Source of the DNA: Loripinus fragilis
Lineage: Eukaryota; Mollusca; Bivalvia; Lucinida; Lucinidae
DNA: 64,000 nucleotides
Direction: 5' to 3'
Assembly (NCBI GenBank): GCA_964019695.1
Contig: OZ026531.1
Location: forward strand, 8,937,701-9,001,700
The translations under genes were made by a program, and so were the position numbers. The notes below the pieces were generated by a model. That model was not told the origin of the DNA. It was given only the letters and a program-made list of their open reading frames with translations, and did not search any database. Numbering within the stretch: position 1 is the first letter of the stretch; every line of letters starts with the position of its first letter. Positions 1-9,200 of this stretch are shown here, piece after piece.

Positions 1-40
1 GTGCCAGAAGTTAGCCCCCGACCAGAGCTTCATTGTGAGG

Positions 41-157
41 CATTGCGTAAAATTTTCCGTCCCCCGAGTGCCGAGCAATAGCCCCTGAAAGGGCTTTCGG
101 CACAATTTTCACGCCCTTATTTGAGCCACTTGTAGCCGAAGGAATTTTGCGCAAATG
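41..157. repeat. Nested inverted-repeat (dyad) module
   Basis: The left arm at 41-54 (CATTGCGTAAAATT) is the reverse complement of the right arm at 143-157 (AATTTTGCGCAAATG), apart from one substitution and one single-base gap. Between them lies the hairpin at 68-103. The right arm contains a perfect 10-bp palindrome, TTTGCGCAAA, at 146-155. The module recurs in every unit. It could form a cruciform or a structured transcript, or be a relic of an inverted duplication at the origin of the monomer. Function unknown. Confidence 0.7.
68..103. other. Two-part hairpin inside the dyad module
   Basis: GTGCCGA (68-74) pairs perfectly with TCGGCAC (97-103), and inside it AGCCC (80-84) pairs with GGGCT (91-95), leaving a 6-base loop (CTGAAA). 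The stem has an asymmetric bulge of five bases (75-79) against one (96). Unit 2 (C at 917) and unit 9 (A at 6643) each change unit position 99 in the outer stem, and units 68 and 77 change position 73, so the stem is not strictly preserved. It is not followed by a T-run that would make it a bacterial-type terminator. Confidence 0.7.
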
Positions 158-211
158 ACTGAGAGGTGCTCCTGGGCACTGCTCATCACTTTGCAATAGG
201 TTCCGGGGCTT

Positions 212-219
212 TTCGCGAA
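212..219. other. Perfect 8-bp palindrome TTCGCGAA
   Basis: TTCGCGAA contains an NruI site (213-218); a second TCGCGA lies at 610-615. Just downstream, unit positions 224-230 (GCG then four T) are the most changeable spot of the monomer. Units 46 and 51 have A at position 226, units 62 and 69 have T there, unit 33 lost a base, and units 65, 71 and 74 gained a T. Confidence 0.6.
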
Positions 220-310
220 GGTCGCGTTTTCTCAAACTTTGAGGGCATTAGTGGGTGGGGTGTGAAAACCTCCGAATGCATGGTTCTCAGCTCCTGCTGT
301 GGGCAGCAAG

Positions 311-372
311 CCAATTTTTTTTCCAAAATGTTGACCTATAAAAGAGCTTACTCGGGTGTGAAAATTATCATT
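311..372 (+). promoter_or_regulatory. Pol II promoter-like block: CCAAT, T8, TATAAAAG, TCATT
   Basis: CCAAT lies at 311-315, running into a T8 tract at 315-322. A perfect TATA-box match, TATAAAAG, is at 337-344. An initiator-like TCATT lies at 368-372, with its A 33 bp downstream of the first T of the TATA box, a natural distance for a pol II start. I saw no unit with a change inside TATAAAAG, but the whole array is so uniform that this is weak support. The CCAAT-TATA distance (about 22 bp) is shorter than usual. No recognisable RNA or protein product follows. It may be fortuitous, or may drive a satellite transcript. Confidence 0.25.
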
Positions 373-384
373 GTGCGCGCGCGC
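372..384. other. Alternating purine-pyrimidine tract (possible Z-DNA)
   Basis: Thirteen bases alternate pyrimidine and purine (TGTG followed by CG steps). Such tracts can adopt Z-DNA under negative supercoiling. The tract is altered in unit 10 (T at 7738), unit 41 (A at 33094), unit 68 (A at 55190), unit 47 (around 38003-38006) and in units 46 and 51, where a deletion turns it into GTGGCGCGCC. Confidence 0.5.
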
Positions 385-630
385 CCCGGACCGCAATTAT
401 GATATTTCCTGTTTTCCCATAGGGCCCAAGGCAAATGGGGATAGCGGTTGTACGCGCTTTCTAAGGCTCTGATCGCTTTTAGATTTTGCACGCGGATAGG
501 GCCAACAGAGGCGCAGGTATTGCCATGCGCACCCGCCCGCAACAATGTTTCGATACCGAGTAATTGGGGTGTGGAAGTCCGCCGCCCCGAAGCTTTACGC
601 GCTTCCGTCTCGCGAACTACTATTTTCATC

Positions 631-646
631 ATGCCCACACGGGCAT
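631..646. other. Perfect 6-bp hairpin with ACAC loop
   Basis: ATGCCC (631-636) pairs with GGGCAT (641-646) across a four-base loop, ACAC. Unit position 640, the last loop base and part of a CpG, is changed in unit 3 (A at 2276), unit 4 (A at 3094) and unit 8 (T at 6366). Stem changes are seen in unit 45 (A at 36622, breaks a pair) and unit 56 (T at 45622, leaves a G-T wobble). Confidence 0.65.
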
Positions 647-675
647 CAGTTTGTAGTACCGGAGGCCGTCTACAA

Positions 676-725
676 ATGGTGAAAATTTCAAAGCGTTCCG
701 TCGGGAAATTAAAAAGTTATGAGCA
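676..725. other. AT-rich stretch with a CTCATAACTTTTTAATTT string on the minus strand
   Basis: This is the most AT-rich part of the unit. Read on the minus strand from 725 downward it gives CTCATAACTTTTTAATTTCC and, further on, GAAATTTTCACC. It sits directly before the palindrome and decamer block. No function can be assigned. Confidence 0.4.
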
Positions 726-728
726 TTA

Positions 729-738
729 GAAGATCTTC
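729..738. other. Perfect 10-bp palindrome GAAGATCTTC (BglII)
   Basis: A self-complementary decamer that carries the BglII site, present in every unit as far as read. It lies immediately before the tandem decamer and marks the junction between the AT-rich stretch and the GC-richer end of the unit. Confidence 0.75.
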
Positions 739-758
739 CCATTAGGCCCCATTAGGCC
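739..758. repeat. Tandem decamer CCATTAGGCC x2
   Basis: Two adjacent identical 10-mers. Unit 56 has three copies, which accounts fully for its 828-bp length. One base differs in unit 51 (G at 41644), and unit 42 has TT in place of GG near 34280. A microsatellite-like slippage site inside the satellite. Confidence 0.85.
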
Positions 759-762
759 ACAG

Positions 763-817
763 TAGCCGATCCGGCCTAAAACTTGCGCGGGTCACTTTCA
801 CGGACGGGCTCGAAACT
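763..817 (+). promoter_or_regulatory. Weak pol III A-box/B-box-like pair
   Basis: TAGCCGATCCGG (763-774) matches the A-box consensus TRGCNNAGYNGG except at one position. GGCTCGAAACT (807-817) matches the B-box GGTTCGANTCC at eight of eleven positions. The gap is 32 bp, compatible with tRNA-type spacing, and a run of four T follows at unit position 53-56 of the next unit. The region does not fold as a tRNA: the D-loop would have three bases and the acceptor arms do not pair. Most likely chance, or a strongly decayed tRNA-derived piece. Confidence 0.12.
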
Positions 818-1636
818 GGTGCCAGAAGTTAGCCCCCGACCAGAGCTTCATTGTGAGGCATTGCGTAAAATTTTCCGTCCCCCGAGTGCCGAGCAATAGC
901 CCCTGAAAGGGCTTTCCGCACAATTTTCACGCCCTTATTTGAGCCACTTGTAGCCGAAGGAATTTTGCGCAAATGACTGAGAGGTGCTCCTGGGCACTGC
1001 TCATCACTTTGCAATAGGTTCCGGGGCTTTTCGCGAAGGTCGCGTTTTCTCAAACTTTGAGGGCATTAGTGGGTGGGGTGTGAAAACCTCCGAATGCATG
1101 GTTCTCAGCTCCTGCTGTGGGCAGCAAGCCAATTTTTTTTCCAAAATGTTGACCTATAAAAGAGCTTACTCGGGTGTGAAAATTATCATTGTGCGCGCGC
1201 GCCCCGGACCGCAATTATGATATTTCCTGTTTTCCCATAGGGCCCAAGGCAAATGGGGATAGCGGTTGTACGCGCTTTCTAAGGCTCTGATCGCTTTTAG
1301 ATTTTGCACGCGGATAGGGCCAACAGAGGCGCAGGTATTGCCATGCGCACCCGCCCGCAACAATGTTTCGATACCGAGTTATCGGGGTGTGGAAGTCCGC
1401 CGCCCCGAAGCTTTACGCGCTTCCGTCTCGCGAACTACTATTTTCATCATGCCCACACGGGCATCAGTTTGTAGTACCGGAGGCCGTCTACAAATGGTGA
1501 AAATTTCAAAGCGTTCCGTCGGGAAATTAAAAAGTTATGAGCATTAGAAGATCTTCCCATTAGGCCCCATTAGGCCACAGTAGCCGATCCGGCCTAAAAC
1601 TTGCGCGGGTCACTTTCACGGACGGGCTCGAAACTG

Positions 1637-3272
1637 GTGCCAGAAGTTAGCCCCCGACCAGAGCTTCATTGTGAGGCATTGCGTAAAATTTTCCGTCCCC
1701 CGAGTGCCGAGCAATAGCCCCTGAAAGGGCTTTCGGCACAATTTTCACGCCCTTATTTGAGCCACTTGTAGCCGAAGGAATTTTGCGCAAATGACTGAGA
1801 GGTGCTCCTGGGCACTGCTCATCACTTTGCAATAGGTTCCGGGGCTTTTCGCGAAGGTCGCGTTTTCTCAAACTTTGAGGGCATTAGTGGGTGGGGTGTG
1901 AAAACCTCCGAATGCATGGTTCTCAGCTCCTGCTGTGGGCAGCAAGCCAATTTTTTTTCCAAAATGTTGACCTATAAAAGAGCTTACTCGGGTGTGAAAA
2001 TTATCATTGTGCGCGCGCGCCCCGGACCGCAATTATGATATTTCCTGTTTTCCCATAGGGCCCAAGGCAAATGGGGATAGCGGTTGTACGCGCTTTCTAA
2101 GGCTCTGATCGCTTTTAGATTTTGCACGCGGATAGGGCCAACAGAGGCGCAGGTATTGCCATGCGCACCCGCCCGCAACAATGTTTCGATACCGAGTTAT
2201 CGGGGTGTGGAAGTCCGCCGCCCCGAAGCTTTACGCGCTTCCGTCTCGCGAACTACTATTTTCATCATGCCCACAAGGGCATCAGTTTGTAGTACCGGAG
2301 GCCATCTACAAATGGTGAAAATTTCAAAGCGTTCCGTTGGGAAATTAAAAAGTTATGAGCATTAGAAGATCTTCCCATTAGGCCCCATTAGGCCACAGTA
2401 GCCGATCCGGCCTAAAACTTGCGCGGGTCACTTTCACGGACGGGCTCGAAACTGGTGCCAGAAGTTAGCCCCCGACCAGAGCTTCATTGTGAGGCATTGC
2501 GTAAAATTTTCCGTCCCCCGAGTGCCGAGCAATAGCCCCTGAAAGGGCTTTCGGCACAATTTTCACGCCCTTATTTGAGCCACTTGTAGCCGAAGGAATT
2601 TTGCGCAAATGACTGAGAGGTGCTCCTGGGCACTGCTCATCACTTTGCAATAGGTTCCGGGGCTTTTCGCGAAGGTCGCGTTTTCTCAAACTTTGAGGGC
2701 ATTAGTGGGTGGGGTGTGAAAACCTCCGAATGCATGGTTCTCAGCTCCTGCTGTGGGCAGCAAGCCAATTTTTTTTCCAAAATGTTGACCTATAAAAGAG
2801 CTTACTCGGGTGTGAAAATTATCATTGTGCGCGCGCGCCCCGGACCGCAATTATGATATTTCCTGTTTTCCCATAGGGCCCAAGGCAAATGGGGATAGCG
2901 GTTGTACGCGCTTTCTAAGGCTCTGATCGCTTTTAGATTTTGCACGCGGATAGGGCCAACAGAGGCGCAGGTATTGCCATGCGCACCCGCCCGCAACAAT
3001 GTTTCGATACCGAGTTATCGGGGTGTGGAAGTCCGCCGCCCCGAAGCTTTACGCGCTTCCGTCTCGCGAACTACTATTTTCATCATGCCCACAAGGGCAT
3101 CAGTTTGTAGTACCGGAGGCCGTCTACAAATGGTGAAAATTTCAAAGCGTTCCGTCGGGAAATTAAAAAGTTATGAGCATTAGAAGATCTTCCCATTAGG
3201 CCCCATTAGGCCACAGTAGCCGATCCGGCCTAAAACTTGCGCGGGTCACTTTCACGGACGGGCTCGAAACTG
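1637..3272. repeat. Units 3-4, sharing a loop variant
   Basis: Both units carry C-to-A at unit position 640 (2276 and 3094), a transversion not seen in other units. Unit 3 has two further private changes, at 2304 (GCC then ATC) and near 2336 (CCGTTGG). Adjacent units sharing a rare change is what local unequal exchange or conversion would produce. Confidence 0.8.
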
Positions 3273-6200
3273 GTGCCAGAAGTTAGCCCCCGACCAGAGC
3301 TTCATTGTGAGGCATTGCGTAAAATTTTCCGTCCCCCGAGTGCCGAGCAATAGCCCCTGAAAGGGCTTTCGGCACAATTTTCACGCCCTTATTTGAGCCA
3401 CTTGTAGCCGAAGGAATTTTGCGCAAATGACTGAGAGGTGCTCCTGGGCACTGCTCATCACTTTGCAATAGGTTCCGGGGCTTTTCGCGAAGGTCGCGTT
3501 TTCTCAAACTTTGAGGGCATTAGTGGGTGGGGTGTGAAAACCTCCGAATGCATGGTTCTCAGCTCCTGCTGTGGGCAGCAAGCCAATTTTTTTTCCAAAA
3601 TGTTGACCTATAAAAGAGCTTACTCGGGTGTGAAAATTATCATTGTGCGCGCGCGCCCCGGACCGCAATTATGATATTTCCTGTTTTCCCATAGGGCCCA
3701 AGGCAAATGGGGATAGCGGTTGTACGCGCTTTCTAAGGCTCTGATCGCTTTTAGATTTTGCACGCGGATAGGGCCAACAGAGGCGCAGGTATTGCCATGC
3801 GCACCCGCCCGCAACAATGTTTCGATACCGAGTTATCGGGGTGTGGAAGTCCGCCGCCCCGAAGCTTTACGCGCTTCCGTCTCGCGAACTACTATTTTCA
3901 TCATGCCCACACGGGCATCAGTTTGTAGTACCGGAGGCCGTCTACAAATGGTGAAAATTTCAAAGCGTTCCGTCGGGAAATTAAAAAGTTATGAGCATTA
4001 GAAGATCTTCCCATTAGGCCCCATTAGGCCACAGTAGCCGATCCGGCCTAAAACTTGCGCGGGTCACTTTCACGGACGGGCTCGAAACTGGTGCCAGAAG
4101 TTAGCCCCCGACCAGAGCTTCATTGTGAGGCATTGCGTAAAATTTTCCGTCCCCCGAGTGCCGAGCAATAGCCCCTGAAAGGGCTTTCGGCACAATTTTC
4201 ACGCCCTTATTTGAGCCACTTGTAGCCGAAGGAATTTTGCGCAAATGACTGAGAGGTGCTCCTGGGCACTGCTCATCACTTTGCAATAGGTTCCGGGGCT
4301 TTTCGCGAAGGTCGCGTTTTCTCAAACTTTGAGGGCATTAGTGGGTGGGGTGTGAAAACCTCCGAATGCATGGTTCTCAGCTCCTGCTGTGGGCAGCAAG
4401 CCAATTTTTTTTCCAAAATGTTGACCTATAAAAGAGCTTACTCGGGTGTGAAAATTATCATTGTGCGCGCGCGCCCCGGACCGCAATTATGATATTTCCT
4501 GTTTTCCCATAGGGCCCAAGGCAAATGGGGATAGCGGTTGTACGCGCTTTCTAAGGCTCTGATCGCTTTTAGATTTTGCACGCGGATAGGGCCAACAGAG
4601 GCGCAGGTATTGCCATGCGCACCCGCCCGCAACAATGTTTCGATACCGAGTTATCGGGGTGTGGAAGTCCGCCGCCCCGAAGCTTTACGCGCTTCCGTCT
4701 CGCGAACTACTATTTTCATCATGCCCACACGGGCATCAGTTTGTAGTACCGGAGGCCGTCTACAAATGGTGAAAATTTCAAAGCGTTCCGTCGGGAAATT
4801 AAAAAGTTATGAGCATTAGAAGATCTTCCCATTAGGCCCCATTAGGCCACAGTAGCCGATCCGGCCTAAAACTTGCGCGGGTCACTTTCACGGACGGGCT
4901 CGAAACTGGTGCCAGAAGTTAGCCCCCGACCAGAGCTTCATTGTGAGGCATTGCGTAAAATTTTCCGTCCCCCGAGTGCCGAGCAATAGCCCCTGAAAGG
5001 GCTTTCGGCACAATTTTCACGCCCTTATTTGAGCCACTTGTAGCCGAAGGAATTTTGCGCAAATGACTGAGAGGTGCTCCTGGGCACTGCTCATCACTTT
5101 GCAATAGGTTCCGGGGCTTTTCGCGAAGGTCGCGTTTTCTCAAACTTTGAGGGCATTAGTGGGTGGGGTGTGAAAACCTCCGAATGCATGGTTCTCAGCT
5201 CCTGCTGTGGGCAGCAAGCCAATTTTTTTTCCAAAATGTTGACCTATAAAAGAGCTTACTCGGGTGTGAAAATTATCATTGTGCGCGCGCGCCCCGGACC
5301 GCAATTATGATATTTCCTGTTTTCCCATAGGGCCCAAGGCAAATGGGGATAGCGGTTGTACGCGCTTTCTAAGGCTCTGATCGCTTTTAGATTTTGCACG
5401 CGGATAGGGCCAACAGAGGCGCAGGTATTGCCATGCGCACCCGCCCGCAACAATGTTTCGATACCGAGTTATCGGGGTGTGGAAGTCCGCCGCCCCGAAG
5501 CTTTACGCGCTTCCGTCTCGCGAACTACTATTTTCATCATGCCCACACGGGCATCAGTTTGTAGTACCGGAGGCCGTCTACAAATGGTGAAAATTTCAAA
5601 GCGTTCCGTCGGGAAATTAAAAAGTTATGAGCATTAGAAGATCTTCCCATTAGGCCCCATTAGGCCACAGTAGCCGATCCGGCCTAAAACTTGCGCGGGT
5701 CACTTTCACGGACGGGCTCGAAACTGGTGCCAGAAGTTAGCCCCCGACCAGAGCTTCATTGTGAGGCATTGCGTAAAATTTTCCGTCCCCCGAGTGCCGA
5801 GCAATAGCCCCTGAAAGGGCTTTCGGCACAATTTTCACGCCCTTATTTGAGCCACTTGTAGCCGAAGGAATTTTGCGCAAATGACTGAGAGGTGCTCCTG
5901 GGCACTGCTCATCACTTTGCAATAGGTTCCGGGGCTTTTCGCGAAGGTCGCGTTTTCTCAAACTTTGAGGGCATTAGTGGGTGGGGTGTGAAAACCTCCG
6001 AATGCATGGTTCTCAGCTCCTGCTGTGGGCAGCAAGCCAATTTTTTTTCCAAAATGTTGACCTATAAAAGAGCTTACTCGGGTGTGAAAATTATCATTGT
6101 GCGCGCGCGCCCCGGACCGCAATTATGATATTTCCTGTTTTCCCATAGGGCCCAAGGCAAATGGGGATAGCGGTTGTACGCGCTTTCTAAGGCTCTGATC

Positions 6201-9200
6201 GCTTTTAGATTTTGCACGCGGATAGGGCCAACAGAGGCGCAGGTATTGCCATGCGCACCCGCCCGCAACAATGTTTCGATACCGAGTTATCGGGGTGTGG
6301 AAGTCCGCCGCCCCGAAGCTTTACGCGCTTCCGTCTCGCGAACTACTATTTTCATCATGCCCACATGGGCATCAGTTTGTAGTACCGGAGGCCGTCTACA
6401 AATGGTGAAAATTTCAAAGCGTTCCGTCGGGAAATTAAAAAGTTATGAGCATTAGAAGATCTTCCCATTAGGCCCCATTAGGCCACAGTAGCCGATCCGG
6501 CCTAAAACTTGCGCGGGTCACTTTCACGGACGGGCTCGAAACTGGTGCCAGAAGTTAGCCCCCGACCAGAGCTTCATTGTGAGGCATTGCGTAAAATTTT
6601 CCGTCCCCCAAGTGCCGAGCAATAGCCCCTGAAAGGGCTTTCAGCACAATTTTCACGCCCTTATTTGAGCCACTTGTAGCCGAAGGAATTTTGCGCAAAT
6701 GACTGAGAGGTGCTCCTGGGCACTGCTCATCACTTTGCAATAGGTTCCGGGGCTTTTCGCGAAGGTCGCGTTTTCTCAAACTTTGAGGGCATTAGTGGGT
6801 GGGGTGTGAAAACCTCCGAATGCATGGTTCTCAGCTCCTGCTGTGGGCAGCAAGCCAATTTTTTTTCCAAAATGTTGACCTATAAAAGAGCTTACTCGGG
6901 TGTGAAAATTATCATTGTGCGCGCGCGCCCCGGACCGCAATTATGATATTTCCTGTTTTCCCATAGGGCCCAAGGCAAATGGGGATAGCGGTTGTACGCG
7001 CTTTCTAAGGCTCTGATCGCTTTTAGATTTTGCACGCGGATAGGGCCAACAGAGGCGCAGGTATTGCCATGCGCACCCGCCCGCAACAATGTTTCGATAC
7101 CGAGTTATCGGGGTGTGGAAGTCCGCCGCCCCGAAGCTTTACGCGCTTCCGTCTCGCGAACTACTATTTTCATCATGCCCACACGGGCATCAGTTTGTAG
7201 TACCGGAGGCCGTCTACAAATGGTGAAAATTTCAAAGCGTTCCGTCGGGAAATTAAAAAGTTATGAGCATTAGAAGATCTTCCCATTAGGCCCCATTAGG
7301 CCACAGTAGCCGATCCGGCCTAAAACTTGCGCGGGTCACTTTCACGGACGGGCTCGAAACTGGTGCCAGAAGTTAGCCCCCGACCAGAGCTTCATTGTGA
7401 GGCATTGCGTAAAATTTTCCGTCCCCCGAGTGCCGAGCAATAGCCCCTGAAAGGGCTTTCGGCACAATTTTCACGCCCTTATTTGAGCCACTTGTAGCCG
7501 AAGGAATTTTGCGCAAATGACTGAGAGGTGCTCCTGGGCACTGCTCATCACTTTGCAATAGGTTCCGGGGCTTTTCGCGAAGGTCGCGTTTTCTCAAACT
7601 TTGAGGGCATTAGTGGGTGGGGTGTGAAAACCTCCGAATGCATGGTTCTCAGCTCCTGCTGTGGGCAGCAAGCCAATTTTTTTTCCAAAATGTTGACCTA
7701 TAAAAGAGCTTACTCGGGTGTGAAAATTATCATTGTGTGCGCGCGCCCCGGACCGCAATTATGATATTTCCTGTTTTCCCATATGGCCCAAGGCAAATGG
7801 GGATAGCGGTTGTACGCGCTTTCTAAGGCTCTGATCGCTTTTAGATTTTGCACGCGGATAGGGCCAACAGAGGCGCAGGTATTGCCATGCGCACCCGCCC
7901 GCAACAATGTTTCGATACCGAGTTATCGGGGTGTGGAAGTCCGCCGCCCCGAAGCTTTACGCGCTTCCGTCTCGCGAACTACTATTTTCATCATGCCCAC
8001 ACGGGCATCAGTTTGTAGTACCGGAGGCCGTCTACAAATGGTGAAAATTTCAAAGCGTTCCGTCAAGAAATTAAAAAGTTATGAGCATTAGAAGATCTTC
8101 CCATTAGGCCCCATTAGGCCACAGTAGCCGATCCGGCCTAAAACTTGCGCGGGTCACTTTCACGGACGGGCTCGAAACTGGTGCCAGAAGTTAGCCCCCG
8201 ACCAGAGCTTCATTGTGAGGCATTGCGTAAAATTTTCCGTCCCCCGAGTGCCGAGCAATAGCCCCTGAAAGGGCTTTCGGCACAATTTTCACGCCCTTAT
8301 TTGAGCCACTTGTAGCCGAAGGAATTTTGCGCAAATGACTGAGAGGTGCTCCTGGGCACTGCTCATCACTTTGCAATAGGTTCCGGGGCTTTTCGCGAAG
8401 GTCGCGTTTTCTCAAACTTTGAGGGCATTAGTGGGTGGGGTGTGAAAACCTCCGAATGCATGGTTCTCAGCTCCTGCTGTGGGCAGCAAGCCAATTTTTT
8501 TTCCAAAATGTTGACCTATAAAAGAGCTTACTCGGGTGTGAAAATTATCATTGTGCGCGCGCGCCCCGGACCGCAATTATGATATTTCCTGTTTTCCCAT
8601 AGGGCCCAAGGCAAATGGGGATAGCGGTTGTACGCGCTTTCTAAGGCTCTGATCGCTTTTAGATTTTGCACGCGGATAGGGCCAACAGAGGCGCAGGTAT
8701 TGCCATGCGCACCCGCCCGCAACAATGTTTCGATACCGAGTTATCGGGGTGTGGAAGTCCGCCGCCCCGAAGCTTTACGCGCTTCCGTCTCGCGAACTAC
8801 TATTTTCATCATGCCCACACGGGCATCAGTTTGTAGTACCGGAGGCCGTCTACAAATGGTGAAAATTTCAAAGCGTTCCGTCGAGAAATTAAAAAGTTAT
8901 GAGCATTAGAAGATCTTCCCATTAGGCCCCATTAGGCCACAGTAGCCGATCCGGCCTAAAACTTGCGCGGGTCACTTTCACGGACAGGCTCGAAACTGGT
9001 GCCAGAAGTTAGCCCCCGACCAGAGCTTCATTGTGAGGCATTGCGTAAAATTTTCCGTCCCCCGAGTGTCGAGCAATAGCCCCTGAAAGGGCTTTCGGCA
9101 CAATTTTCACGCCCTTATTTGAGCCACTTGTAGCCGAAGGAATTTTGCGCAAATGACTGAGAGGTGCTCCTGGGCACTGCTCATCACTTTGCAATAGGTT

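Larger units (their letters stand above)
258..573. repeat. GGGTGTGRA core motif, three direct copies per unit
   Basis: GGGTGTG followed by A or GA occurs at 258-264, 354-360 and 567-573. The first two continue identically as GGGTGTGAAAA. A fourth related copy lies inverted near 106-116, where the minus strand reads GGGCGTGAAAAT, one transition away. This suggests that the 818-bp monomer was built from older, shorter related pieces, though the flanks are too diverged to define a sub-unit length by eye. Confidence 0.45.
1..818. repeat. Satellite unit 1, with two private changes
   Basis: First complete unit; the window start falls by chance at this phase and is not an array boundary. It differs from the consensus at 562 (T to A) and 565 (C to T). 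The second change removes a minus-strand TAA-forming context and so lengthens a chance minus-strand open frame there (348-638). Coordinates in this unit are used here as the reference for internal elements; add 818 per unit. Confidence 0.9.

Noticed and set aside
68..103. Rho-independent terminator
   Set aside because: The stem is good but is followed by CAATTTTCACG rather than a T-run, and there is no upstream gene.
166..402. Recurrent 78-codon plus-strand open frame (and the overlapping 74- and 65-codon minus-strand frames)
   Set aside because: They overlap each other on opposite strands. They are broken by indels in units 33, 46, 51, 55, 65, 71 and 74, and one such indel (T5) was amplified. 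No family similarity is recognised.
548..570. CENP-B box (TTCG....A..CGGG) near the TTCGATACCGAG segment
   Set aside because: TTCG and CGGGG are both present but the spacing and the required central A do not fit; other TTCG occurrences on either strand also fail.
448..729. Recurrent 93-codon plus-strand open frame, intact in 77 of 78 units
   Set aside because: No recognisable domain. Most differences between copies that fall in it change the amino acid. Unit 30 breaks it, and it lacks any gene context. Its persistence is explained by the uniformity of the array.
1..818. 5S rRNA, snRNA, spliced-leader or other tandem RNA-gene unit
   Set aside because: I looked for 5S internal control sequences, U1/U2/U6-like starts, Sm-site contexts and nematode SL1, and found none.
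1..818. Telomere-type or short microsatellite arrays
   Set aside because: No TTAGGG, TTTAGGG or similar runs. The only short tandem repeat is the duplicated decamer at 739-758.
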